Below are positions 1 through 6,488 of a DNA stretch of 8,820 nt, piece by piece; position 1 is the stretch's first letter, and each line of letters starts with the position of its first letter. Source of the stretch: DASUPK01 sp046732465 (GTDB lineage Bacteria > Actinomycetota > Thermoleophilia > Solirubrobacterales > 70-9); NCBI GenBank assembly GCA_046732465.1, contig JBKPND010000025.1:1-8820 (forward strand), read 5' to 3'. Both the position numbers and the translations under genes were made by a program. Under the pieces are notes generated by a model. The model saw nothing but the letters and a program-made list of their open reading frames with translations. It was not told the DNA's origin and made no database searches.

Positions 1-141
1 GTCGAGCTCGGCGAGCGCTACGACCTGCCCACCTGGGAGGCGGACGGCGTCCTGCGCTACCTCTTCGACGCCCGCCCGGGGGTCGACTGGGGAAGCCGCC
101 TGCGGGTGGTCGACCCTTGCGTTTCGCGCGGGACCTGCTAA
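1..141 (+). CDS. C-terminal end of an unrecognised protein (5' truncated by window edge)
   Basis: The frame is open from base 1 to a TAA at 139-141 and encodes the last 46 residues of a protein whose start lies outside the window. Codons end mostly in G or C, as in the neighbouring genes, and the stop is only 12 bases before the methyltransferase start, so the two are probably co-transcribed. The visible tail is mixed and soluble-looking, contains a WEADGVLRYLF stretch and ends in cysteine. I recognise no family motif. From context it may belong to the polysaccharide locus. Confidence 0.65.
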   Translation, partial: VELGERYDLPTWEADGVLRYLFDARPGVDWGSRLRVVDPCVSRGTC

Positions 142-153
142 TTCGCACATCAC

Positions 154-927
154 ATGGGTGCGATCGCTGACCTCGCCCGGGTTCTGCGCAAGGTGGAGAA
201 CCCGATCCCCCTGGTTCTGGACCGGGCCAATCTCCGCAGACGGCCTTACATCCTGCGGACGCGAAACGGTCTGGCGATGGAAATCCGTCCTCGGCGAGGC
301 GACCGCTACACCTTCTACGAGACCCTGATCAGGAACTGCTACCTGAGCCAGGGGCAGCGCCTGCGCCCGGGTGACACCGTCATCGACATCGGGGCAAACA
401 TCGGCTGCTTCAGCGTTCTGGCAGCACGGGCCGTCGGGCCGACCGGTCGGGTGATCGCGGTGGAGCCCGAGCAATCGACGTTCGAGACCCTGCGGCGCAA
501 TGTTCGGTTGAATCGCTGCGAGAACGTCGATATCCGGCGGCTGGCGATCGGTGGGTCCTCCGGCAGCGCCACTCTGCACGTCGGGGGCAGTGCGCTGTTC
601 AGCTCGATCTATGCCGAGGTCGGCGGAACCAAGCTGGAGGCCCCCACGCACGGGACCGGGTCGAGCGTGCAGACGGTGCCCATGTCCACCCTCGAGTCCC
701 TGATGGACGACGCCGACGTGCAGCGATGCAGCTACCTGAAGGTCGATTGCGAGGGGGCGGAACACGACATCTTCAGGGAGATGGATGAGCGCACCGCAGG
801 ACGGATCGACCAGATCACCATGGAGGTACACCACATGCCGGGCGCCGAGCCGCATCGACTGCGGTCTCTCTTGACGACGCTCGGCTTCGAGCAAGAATCC
901 GCCTCGCTGCTGTACGCCTGGCGCTGA
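154..927 (+). CDS. FkbM-family SAM-dependent methyltransferase
   Basis: Class I methyltransferase of 257 residues, the usual size for FkbM proteins, which O-methylate sugars or other small hydroxylated substrates in glycan and natural-product loci. The SAM-binding motif I (VIDIGANIG, residues 77-85) is clear. It is followed by the acidic ribose-binding end of strand 2 (AVEPE, about 102-106), a conserved LKVDCEGAE block (195-203) and a late MEVHH strand (223-227), the arrangement expected of an FkbM domain. There is no signal peptide or membrane segment, so it is probably cytoplasmic. The ATG at 154 comes 12 bases after the previous stop with only a weak ribosome-binding sequence, which suggests coupling to upstream translation. 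The glycosyltransferase follows 29 bases downstream. The family call is firm; the acceptor is unknown and is presumably a sugar of the glycan made here. Confidence 0.9.
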   Translation: MGAIADLARVLRKVENPIPLVLDRANLRRRPYILRTRNGLAMEIRPRRGDRYTFYETLIRNCYLSQGQRLRPGDTVIDIGANIGCFSVLAARAVGPTGRVIAVEPEQSTFETLRRNVRLNRCENVDIRRLAIGGSSGSATLHVGGSALFSSIYAEVGGTKLEAPTHGTGSSVQTVPMSTLESLMDDADVQRCSYLKVDCEGAEHDIFREMDERTAGRIDQITMEVHHMPGAEPHRLRSLLTTLGFEQESASLLYAWR

Positions 928-956
928 CGGCACTCGTGCACGGCTAGCTTTACCCG

Positions 957-1946
957 GTGGCGCGCGCGCGGATCCTCTCCACGCTCCGATACCACGACTA
1001 CCCCGAGTGGACGGACCGGGTGGACATCTTCGAGCGCGAAGGGCTCTCGCTCCGGGCCTTCTTGCGGGGCCTGCTAGCCGAGGTGCAGCGGTATCCGGCC
1101 GTGATCCTGACCGGCACGTGGCGAGCGGATCAGATCGCCGCCATGCTGATCGCGCGGATGCGATCCCCGCCCCCCGTGGTCATGAGCGACGCGAGTTGGA
1201 GGAGCGCGACGAGCGGAGCCGACCTCGTGGCGCGCGCCACCGCCGTGCGCGCGATGCACGGCGATCACATGACCTTCTGTGTGCTCTCGAGCTGGGAGCT
1301 GGCGAGGTTCCCCCGGAAGTGGCGGGTCCCCGCGGAGAGGGTGCGGTTCACCCCGTTCTGCTTCACGCTTCCGGAGTCGGAGCTGGAACTGCCGCTCCGC
1401 AATGATGGCGGGGTCTTCGTCGGCGGTGGCTTGCGCCGCGGGCGCAAGCGGGATCCCCTGCGCGACTATCGGCCGGTGATCGCGGCCGCGCCGGAGGTGA
1501 AAGCCCCGATCATCATCGCCTCCAACGAGCTCGGCGACGTCGAGATGCCGGCCAACGTTCGGGCCGCGCCCTTGTCCCGAGAGCGATTCACGGAGCGGTT
1601 GAGAGAGGCCACGGCCGTGGTGGTGCCCCTTCGCGCGGGGGTCGATCGCAGCGCGGGCCAACAGACCTATTTGAACGCGATGGCGCTCGGGAAGCCGGTG
1701 ATCGTCACGGACACGCCCGGGGTCCGCGACTACATCGACGATCGTGAGACCGGCCTGATCGTGCCGCCCGATGACGCGGAGGCCCTGGCTCGGACGATCC
1801 GCTGGGTGATCGACCCCGCCAACCAGGACGAGGTCGATCGGATGCGGATACGCGCCCGCGACGTCGCTCGGGCCCGGTTCAGTAGGCGCAACTACATCGC
1901 CCACCTCCTGCGAGTCGCGGACGAGGTCGCCGGGACCGGAGGTTGA
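957..1946 (+). CDS. GT-B fold glycosyltransferase (GT4-like, group 1)
   Basis: A 329-residue protein with a retaining GT-B glycosyltransferase layout. The N-terminal acceptor half has an open strand around YPAVILTG (46-53). The C-terminal nucleotide-sugar half begins near VFVGGGLRRGRKRD (153-166), a variant of the GGxxxRDY region, and contains AMALGKPVIV (241-250), TPGVRDYI (253-260) and TGLIVPPDDAEAL (265-277). It probably transfers a sugar from an NDP-sugar to a lipid-linked intermediate at the inner face of the membrane. The GTG at 957 is chosen because an in-frame TAG at 945-947 rules out a longer start and the N-terminal domain would otherwise be cut. No convincing Shine-Dalgarno sequence precedes it. 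The canonical EX7E pair is not visible: the expected positions are S232 and N240. Donor and acceptor cannot be read from sequence. The stop is 8 bases from the convergent stop of the next gene. Confidence 0.85.
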   Translation: MARARILSTLRYHDYPEWTDRVDIFEREGLSLRAFLRGLLAEVQRYPAVILTGTWRADQIAAMLIARMRSPPPVVMSDASWRSATSGADLVARATAVRAMHGDHMTFCVLSSWELARFPRKWRVPAERVRFTPFCFTLPESELELPLRNDGGVFVGGGLRRGRKRDPLRDYRPVIAAAPEVKAPIIIASNELGDVEMPANVRAAPLSRERFTERLREATAVVVPLRAGVDRSAGQQTYLNAMALGKPVIVTDTPGVRDYIDDRETGLIVPPDDAEALARTIRWVIDPANQDEVDRMRIRARDVARARFSRRNYIAHLLRVADEVAGTGG

Positions 1947-1954
1947 GGACGAAC

Positions 1955-2980
1955 TCAGCGAAGATCGGCGGCGGCGGGCTGCTCCCCGAACACCGGGCGT
2001 GCGGTGGAACGCTCGAACGCCTCGAGGACGCGAAGGACCATGTCGACGCTCTGGACCGGATGCTCGCCGATCGCGGTCTCCGCGGCGAGGACAAGGCCGT
2101 GCGCCCCGTCATAGAGAGTGTTGACGATGTCGTTCGCCTCCGCCACCGTGGGAACGCGACTCTTGATCATCGACTCGAGCAGATTGGTCGCGACGAAGAC
2201 CGGCGTGTTCAGCGCGTTCGCGCAGCGGATGATGTGCTTCTGGTAGACGGGGACGTATTCGATCGGCACCTCGCGTGAGAGATCGCCCCGATCGATCAGC
2301 ACCGCGTCCGCTGCTCCGGTGATTCCCTCGACGTTGGAAACTCCGGTTCTGCTCTCGATCTTCGCGATCACGTGGGAGTCCGGCGGGACAAGCTCGCGGA
2401 GGTGGGCGACGTCGCCAGCACCGTTCGTGAACGACAGCGCGAAGTGCCGAATCCCATGGCGCACGGAAAGCTCGATTGCGGTGGCGTCGTGATCCGTGAG
2501 CGGCGGCAGTCGGGCAGGAGGATCGACGGTCACCGCCTTGTTGGAGCCCACGTGGCCGCCATCGACGGCGATCGCCTCGGCATCGCCCTCGCCGACCTTT
2601 GTCACTCGAAGCTCCGCGCCGTCGAAGTCGACCTTCAGGATGCTCCCCACCCGGAGGTCCCCGAAGACCGAAGCGGGCCGTATCGCCAGCGTATCCGCCA
2701 TCCCGAGGCTGTCGGTCGAAGTGAGCTTGATCGCCTGGCCCTCCGAGATGGCGACGCCCGGCATCATCGTCCCGCAGCGGACCTGAGCGCCCTCCGTGTC
2801 GATGCAGATCGGGGTGGACGAGTATCGGCGCACGAACTCGATCGTGCTCTCGACGGCATCGGGCGGCGTGTGCGACAGATTGATGCGAAACAGGTCGATG
2901 CCACGAGCGTCAAGCTCCTCGATGACGTCCGGGCGCAGCGACGCCGGACCCAACGTGCAGAGGATCGTCTTGGTCGCCAT
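1955..2980 (-). CDS. Pyruvate-kinase-like protein lacking the C-terminal domain
   Basis: A 341-residue relative of pyruvate kinase (PEP + ADP to pyruvate + ATP), against about 470 or more residues for the standard enzyme. Visible pieces: N-terminal KTILCTLGP (4-12); RINLSH (32-37; equivalents of R73, N75, S77 and H78 of the muscle enzyme); DTEGAQVR (61-68) opening the B domain; NKAV (147-150) with the nucleotide-site lysine; AKIES (206-210) with catalytic K207 and metal ligand E209; RGDL (231-234) with metal ligand D233; ATNLLESM (264-271) with T265; and LVLAAETA (296-303). The sequence ends soon after the barrel, so the regulatory C-domain is absent. Changes from consensus include E63 and Q66 in the DTKGPEIR block and DRGDLS in place of ARGDLG. 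Its ATG directly abuts the sulfotransferase stop, so the two are an operon. It may be an active PEP-dependent kinase or a repurposed barrel enzyme. Family membership is certain; the role in glycan synthesis is unknown. Confidence 0.88.
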   Translation of the reverse strand: MATKTILCTLGPASLRPDVIEELDARGIDLFRINLSHTPPDAVESTIEFVRRYSSTPICIDTEGAQVRCGTMMPGVAISEGQAIKLTSTDSLGMADTLAIRPASVFGDLRVGSILKVDFDGAELRVTKVGEGDAEAIAVDGGHVGSNKAVTVDPPARLPPLTDHDATAIELSVRHGIRHFALSFTNGAGDVAHLRELVPPDSHVIAKIESRTGVSNVEGITGAADAVLIDRGDLSREVPIEYVPVYQKHIIRCANALNTPVFVATNLLESMIKSRVPTVAEANDIVNTLYDGAHGLVLAAETAIGEHPVQSVDMVLRVLEAFERSTARPVFGEQPAAADLR

Positions 2981-3883
2981 CTACTGACCGTCCCATCCGA
3001 GCTCAATCCCTAGGCGTTCTTCGAGGCGGCGGTTGTGGGGGGCGATGCGAGCAACCAGCGCGCGCCGTGTCTCCGATTTCAACCCTTCACCTGTCCGCTG
3101 AGCTGTCACGTTCAGCCTCTCGGCGTCGCGCAACGAGAACGGCGGCAGTCCCAGGAACCGCAGAATGCGGTCATAACCCGCTTGTGGGTCCTCGAGAAAG
3201 CGCTCACTGATCTCGATATGCAGCTGCCGGCGCGGAAAGTGTTCCAACCATCTCTCCAGGGAGTCCAGGTACAGGCCCTGCGAGACGTAGGAGAAGTTCT
3301 CGTGCGCATAGCTGTAGTAGGTGTCGTCGCCCAGGATCCTTTCGACTTGGCCCGCCAAGCGCCCGGGCTCCGCCGCAATCGCGTCTTCGAAGCTCTCGAG
3401 TGGCTCGGTGCCGTCACGGCGCTCACGCTTCCAGTGCGAATACGCTCGCGCCACCGGATCGCGAAGCAGCGCGATGACCTTGGCCTGAGGAACGGCCTTC
3501 GCAGCTCGTCCGGGGGCAGCGGGGTGGAACAGGTAGTAGGAACTGGCTTCGCCGGTCACGACGGGCCCCCCGCGGAGGCGCCGCAGATAGGACCTGTACG
3601 CCGCGGTCGGGAAGTGGGAGCGGTACCAGTCGAGGCCCCTGAAGAAGTTCTCGTCGAAATACCGGACGCCCTTGACGTTCTGCAGACGAGGGAAGTTCGG
3701 CGCCACGCAAGGATGCCTCTGGAGGTATCGATGCAGTGAGGTCGTCCCGCCGCGATGTGTGCCGATGATCAGATAGTCCGGCAACGGACGAAAGTCGCTG
3801 GTGGCGACTCCGAAAACTCGGAAGAGGCGCTTGATCGGCCTCCGCACGATGCCGGGCGCAGCAGCCGCAATTGGTTTGGCCAT
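2981..3883 (-). CDS. PAPS-dependent sulfotransferase
   Basis: A 300-residue cytosolic-type sulfotransferase of the Sulfotransfer_1 / heparan-sulfotransferase-like group, which moves sulfate from PAPS to a hydroxyl or amino group of a carbohydrate. The 5'-phosphosulfate loop is LIIGTHRGGTTSLHRYL (38-54), with R44 where many members have lysine. The 3'-phosphate-binding region is VIALLRDPVARAYSHW (136-151), with R141 and S149. A conserved YFD...GLDWYRSHFP region spans 75-92. The ATG at 3883 is chosen because the family similarity begins shortly after it (PDYLIIGTHRGG). A longer in-frame version reaching 4297 would run through the divergent membrane-protein gene and encode low-complexity basic sequence. 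An AGGT sits about 10 bases upstream of the ATG. It is first in a two-gene operon with the pyruvate-kinase-like gene. The likely substrate is the glycan of this locus; the exact position sulfated is not known. Confidence 0.9.
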   Translation of the reverse strand: MAKPIAAAAPGIVRRPIKRLFRVFGVATSDFRPLPDYLIIGTHRGGTTSLHRYLQRHPCVAPNFPRLQNVKGVRYFDENFFRGLDWYRSHFPTAAYRSYLRRLRGGPVVTGEASSYYLFHPAAPGRAAKAVPQAKVIALLRDPVARAYSHWKRERRDGTEPLESFEDAIAAEPGRLAGQVERILGDDTYYSYAHENFSYVSQGLYLDSLERWLEHFPRRQLHIEISERFLEDPQAGYDRILRFLGLPPFSLRDAERLNVTAQRTGEGLKSETRRALVARIAPHNRRLEERLGIELGWDGQ

Positions 3884-3916
3884 CCGTGGTCGACCTGATA
3901 CTACGACGGGCCTGCC
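3884..3916. promoter_or_regulatory. Divergent intergenic region with possible back-to-back promoters
   Basis: Only 33 bases separate the divergent sulfotransferase and membrane-protein starts, so promoters for both must lie here or inside the opposing gene. GATACT at 3897-3902 resembles a plus-strand -10 box, and the overlapping minus-strand reading TAGTAT (3898-3903) resembles one for the sulfotransferase. Either would give very short leaders. An 8-base palindrome GGTCGACC lies at 3888-3895 and could be a protein-binding site or chance. No good -35 box is visible; TTTGGC at 3875-3880 is a weak plus-strand candidate. Confidence 0.25.
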
Positions 3917-4591
3917 ATGCTGGGACTGTCGGACTCGCGGCGCTTCGGCCGAACGCTGGCGGCGACCGGGTTGGTCCTGGGGCCGCTTCTTTTTCTGCTT
4001 GACACGCTGATCGACCCGGCCTGGGCGGATGACGATGCGGCGTACCTGGCCGAGGTCGCGGGTCACAAGGCCCGATATGTGATCGCCGAAATTGCATCGA
4101 CCCTGGGCGCGCTGATCTGGATCGCCGGGATGATCGGCGTCATCCGGCTGCTCCGCAGCCGGCGGGTGACGCTGGGACAGGTGGCCGCCGGAATGGTGAC
4201 CGTCGGGCTGATCGGCCTCACCGCCAGCTTCGCGTTCAGCGTCTTCGACCTCGCGATGGCCGACTTCGAGAATCGCGAAGCGATGGTCCACCTCCATGCC
4301 GAGCTCGGGGATAGCTTCGCCTACAAGGCCTACTGGATCATCTTCTTCTCGGCCGGAACCGTGTTCGGGCTGATCCTGCTTGCGGTCGCGCTTCTTCGTC
4401 GACGAATCGTTCCCGTCTGGTCACCGATCCTCCTGGCCCTGGCGAGCGCCTTCTGGCACGTCGCAGGCGGCGAGAGGCTTACGGATGCGCTCGCGTTGGC
4501 GATGCTCGCAGCCGCGCTCGCGCCACTCGCCGGCCGGATGTGGTCAGTCAGCGATGCGGACTGGGAGCGCTGGGAGATCCCGCTCGAGTGA
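3917..4591 (+). CDS. Six-helix integral membrane protein of unknown function
   Basis: A 224-residue hydrophobic protein. Likely membrane helices are at about residues 11-30, 55-79, 88-112, 138-160, 166-182 and 188-207, separated by basic turns such as RLLRSRR (77-83) and LLRRR (159-163). A hydrophilic loop after helix 1 (DPAWADDDAAYLAEVAGH, 33-50) and another before helix 4 (ENREAMVHLHAELGDS, 118-133) are the main exposed parts. The pattern resembles small uncharacterised actinobacterial membrane proteins of the DUF4386 kind, but I see no catalytic motif and would not assign that family. It heads an operon: its TGA overlaps the next ATG by one base. A role in housing or regulating the glycan machinery is plausible from context only. 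Confidence 0.8.
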   Translation: MLGLSDSRRFGRTLAATGLVLGPLLFLLDTLIDPAWADDDAAYLAEVAGHKARYVIAEIASTLGALIWIAGMIGVIRLLRSRRVTLGQVAAGMVTVGLIGLTASFAFSVFDLAMADFENREAMVHLHAELGDSFAYKAYWIIFFSAGTVFGLILLAVALLRRRIVPVWSPILLALASAFWHVAGGERLTDALALAMLAAALAPLAGRMWSVSDADWERWEIPLE

Positions 4592-5670
4592 TGGAGGCGC
4601 GATCCGAATCGTCCGATCTTCGCCTCGAGCGGCTGCCCGGGCTGGACGCGGTTGAAGGCGACTGGGAGAGCCTCGCGCAGCGCGCTGACAACATCTTCGC
4701 CACCAGGGAATGGTTGTCGACCTGGTGGCGCCACTACGGCCGGGATGAGCTCGTTCTGCTCGGCTCTCGGCGCCAGGATGGAGGCCTCGCCGCGATCGTC
4801 CCGCTCTATCGCTCGCGCCTGGGACCCGCTCGCGTTCTGCGCTTCCTCGGCCACGGTCCGAGCGATGAGCTGGGCCCGATCTGCGATCCCGCCGATGGCG
4901 CGGCGGTGGCGCGATCACTGCAGCGCGCGCTCCGCGACGGCTCGCTCGGAGGTTGGGACGTGCTGTTGGGAGAGCAGATGCTTCGGGCCAAGCACTGGAG
5001 CGAGCTGCTGGGCGGGATCGTGGCGGTGCAGGAGAGCAGCCCGGTGCTACGCGCCCACGAAAGGACCTTTGAGGAGGTGCTCGCATCGCGGAGCCGCAAC
5101 TTCCGCCAGCAGGTGCGCCGCCGCGAGCGCAAGCTCCTGCGCGAGCACAGGCTGCGCTATCGACTCGCCGACGATCCCACCCGGCTGCAGGACGACCTCA
5201 CCGTCCTGTTCGAACTGCACGCCGCCCGCTGGGGCCCGGAGGGCTCGACGGCGTTCAGCCCCGCTCGTCAAGCCTTCCACCGTGAGTTCGCCCGGCTGGC
5301 GTTGGACAACGGCTGGCTGCGCTTCTGGCTGGCTGAGGTGGACGACGCGCCGGTCGCGGCCCTGTACGGCTTTCGCTATGCCGGCAGCGAGCTCTACTAC
5401 CAGTCGGGCCGTGATCCGGCCTGGGACCGCTACGCGGTCGGGTTCGTCCTGCTCACGCACGCCGTCAGGACCGCGCTCGAGGAGGGAAGCTCCGAGTACC
5501 GGCTGCTGCGCGGCGGCGAGGCTTACAAGCAGCGCTTCGCGGACTACGACCCCGGCTTGGCGACCTTGGTACTGGCGCGCGGTCCGGCCATTCGCACAGC
5601 GGTCAGATTTGCGGTCCGAATGGCTGAGCACGAACGTCCGCGGCGGTGGATCAGCCGCGCGGTGGGTTAG
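4591..5670 (+). CDS. GNAT-fold acyltransferase, BcsL/CelD-like (FemAB-related)
   Basis: A 359-residue protein of the acetyltransferase group found in cellulose and exopolysaccharide loci (often named CelD or BcsL; Pfam Acetyltransf_6), expected to transfer an acyl group from an acyl-CoA to a sugar amine or hydroxyl. Landmarks are FATREWLSTWWRHYG (36-50), FLGHGPSDELGPICD (85-99), the basic helix NFRQQVRRRERKL (170-182), AALYGFRYAGSELYYQSG (256-273) and LLRGGEAYKQRF (305-316). The last corresponds to the usual LRGxExYKxRF block, here with glycine where aspartate is common. There is no signal peptide or membrane segment, so it is cytoplasmic. The ATG at 4591 is preferred to an in-frame upstream ATG at 4540 because it overlaps the previous stop in a TGATG arrangement and avoids a 17-residue tail read from the membrane-protein gene. 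The deacetylase follows after 16 bases; the pair may exchange N-substituents on an amino sugar. Confidence 0.85.
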   Translation: MEARSESSDLRLERLPGLDAVEGDWESLAQRADNIFATREWLSTWWRHYGRDELVLLGSRRQDGGLAAIVPLYRSRLGPARVLRFLGHGPSDELGPICDPADGAAVARSLQRALRDGSLGGWDVLLGEQMLRAKHWSELLGGIVAVQESSPVLRAHERTFEEVLASRSRNFRQQVRRRERKLLREHRLRYRLADDPTRLQDDLTVLFELHAARWGPEGSTAFSPARQAFHREFARLALDNGWLRFWLAEVDDAPVAALYGFRYAGSELYYQSGRDPAWDRYAVGFVLLTHAVRTALEEGSSEYRLLRGGEAYKQRFADYDPGLATLVLARGPAIRTAVRFAVRMAEHERPRRWISRAVG

Positions 5671-5686
5671 GGATAATCGCGTCCGA

Positions 5687-6487
5687 ATGTCCAAGGGAGA
5701 CAGCCTGATCCTCTGCTACCACGGGGTCAGCGAGGATTGGCCGACGGATTATGTGATCGCGCCGGCCGATCTCGAACGGCAGATCAACCATCTGCTTGCT
5801 CGTGGTTATCGAGGAGTGACGTTCGCCGAGGCGGCGCGCGAAGCCCCAGGGCGGGTGATGGCGGTCACCTTCGACGACGCCTATGCATCGATCGCGGAGC
5901 ACGCCTACCCGCTCCTTGCCCGGCTCGGCGTGCCCGGGACCGTATTCGTCCCAACCGACTTCCCCGACCGCCCGGGGCCGATGTCCTGGCCTGGAATGGA
6001 ACCCTGGATCGGGGGTCCCCACGAGGGCGAGCTACTACCCGCCTCATGGGACCAGCTCCGGCGGCTGTCCGAGGCCGGCTGGGAGATCGGTTCGCACACC
6101 CGGTCGCATCCGAAACTCACGGCCCTTCCCGACGCGGAGTTGCGAACCGAACTGTCCGCCTCGCGCTCCGCTTTGATCGAGCGAATCGGAGGACGGTGCG
6201 ATTCACTCGCCTATCCCTTCGGGTACTACGACGCTCGGGTGGTCCGGTTCGCGCTCGCTGCGGGCTACGTCGCGGCGGCGACGCTCGACGGAGGGATCTC
6301 CGCATCCTCGCCGATGACCGTCCCGCGCATCGGGATCTACCGAGGAGAAGGGATGGGCATCTTTCGGTTCAAGGTCTCTCCGACGGTCCGGCGGCTACGC
6401 GTCCGCGCTCCCGGCTGGCCGGTGATCACCGCGATCTCCCGCAGGCGTCGGCGCTGGATAACGGATGGGCCGGGCCGCGGGGCATGA
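5687..6487 (+). CDS. Polysaccharide deacetylase (NodB homology domain, CE4)
   Basis: A 266-residue carbohydrate esterase family 4 protein that would remove N- or O-acetyl groups from a sugar. Motif 1 is TFDDAY (61-66), with the catalytic-base D63 and metal ligand D64. Motif 2 is HTRSH (137-141), with metal ligands H137 and H141. The motif 3 region is YPFGYYD (176-182), where classic NodB has RxPYG. The N-terminal SLILCYHGV (6-14) is typical of the family. There is no signal peptide or membrane anchor, so it may act in the cytoplasm on precursors rather than on exported polymer. The tail is strongly basic (RRRRRW, 252-257), which could favour membrane association. The ATG at 5687 is chosen because the reading frame upstream of it lies wholly inside the acyltransferase gene. 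It ends one base before the convergent flippase stop, leaving no room for a separate terminator. Confidence 0.9.
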   Translation: MSKGDSLILCYHGVSEDWPTDYVIAPADLERQINHLLARGYRGVTFAEAAREAPGRVMAVTFDDAYASIAEHAYPLLARLGVPGTVFVPTDFPDRPGPMSWPGMEPWIGGPHEGELLPASWDQLRRLSEAGWEIGSHTRSHPKLTALPDAELRTELSASRSALIERIGGRCDSLAYPFGYYDARVVRFALAAGYVAAATLDGGISASSPMTVPRIGIYRGEGMGIFRFKVSPTVRRLRVRAPGWPVITAISRRRRRWITDGPGRGA

Positions 6488-6488
6488 T

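Noticed and set aside
1074..1904. Long minus-strand open frame (276 codons) opposite the glycosyltransferase
   Set aside because: Rich in G, R, H and P with no motif, whereas the plus strand encodes a clear glycosyltransferase. High GC content makes such shadow frames common.
1940..1960. Intrinsic terminator between the convergent glycosyltransferase and pyruvate-kinase-like genes
   Set aside because: The 8-base spacer and its flanks show no stable stem followed by a T run on either strand.
2372..3013. Plus-strand open frame opposite the pyruvate-kinase-like gene
   Set aside because: Low-complexity charged product and no family; the minus-strand reading has multiple conserved pyruvate kinase motifs.
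3884..4297. In-frame upstream extension of the sulfotransferase on the minus strand (138 more residues)
   Set aside because: The extra sequence is basic, low-complexity and unlike the family, and it would lie antisense to the well-formed membrane-protein gene. The ATG at 3883 fits the family N-terminus.
4652..5686. Long plus-strand open frame continuing upstream of the deacetylase
   Set aside because: It is an out-of-frame reading of the acyltransferase gene, rich in S, R, A, C and W with no domain. The deacetylase similarity begins at the ATG at 5687.
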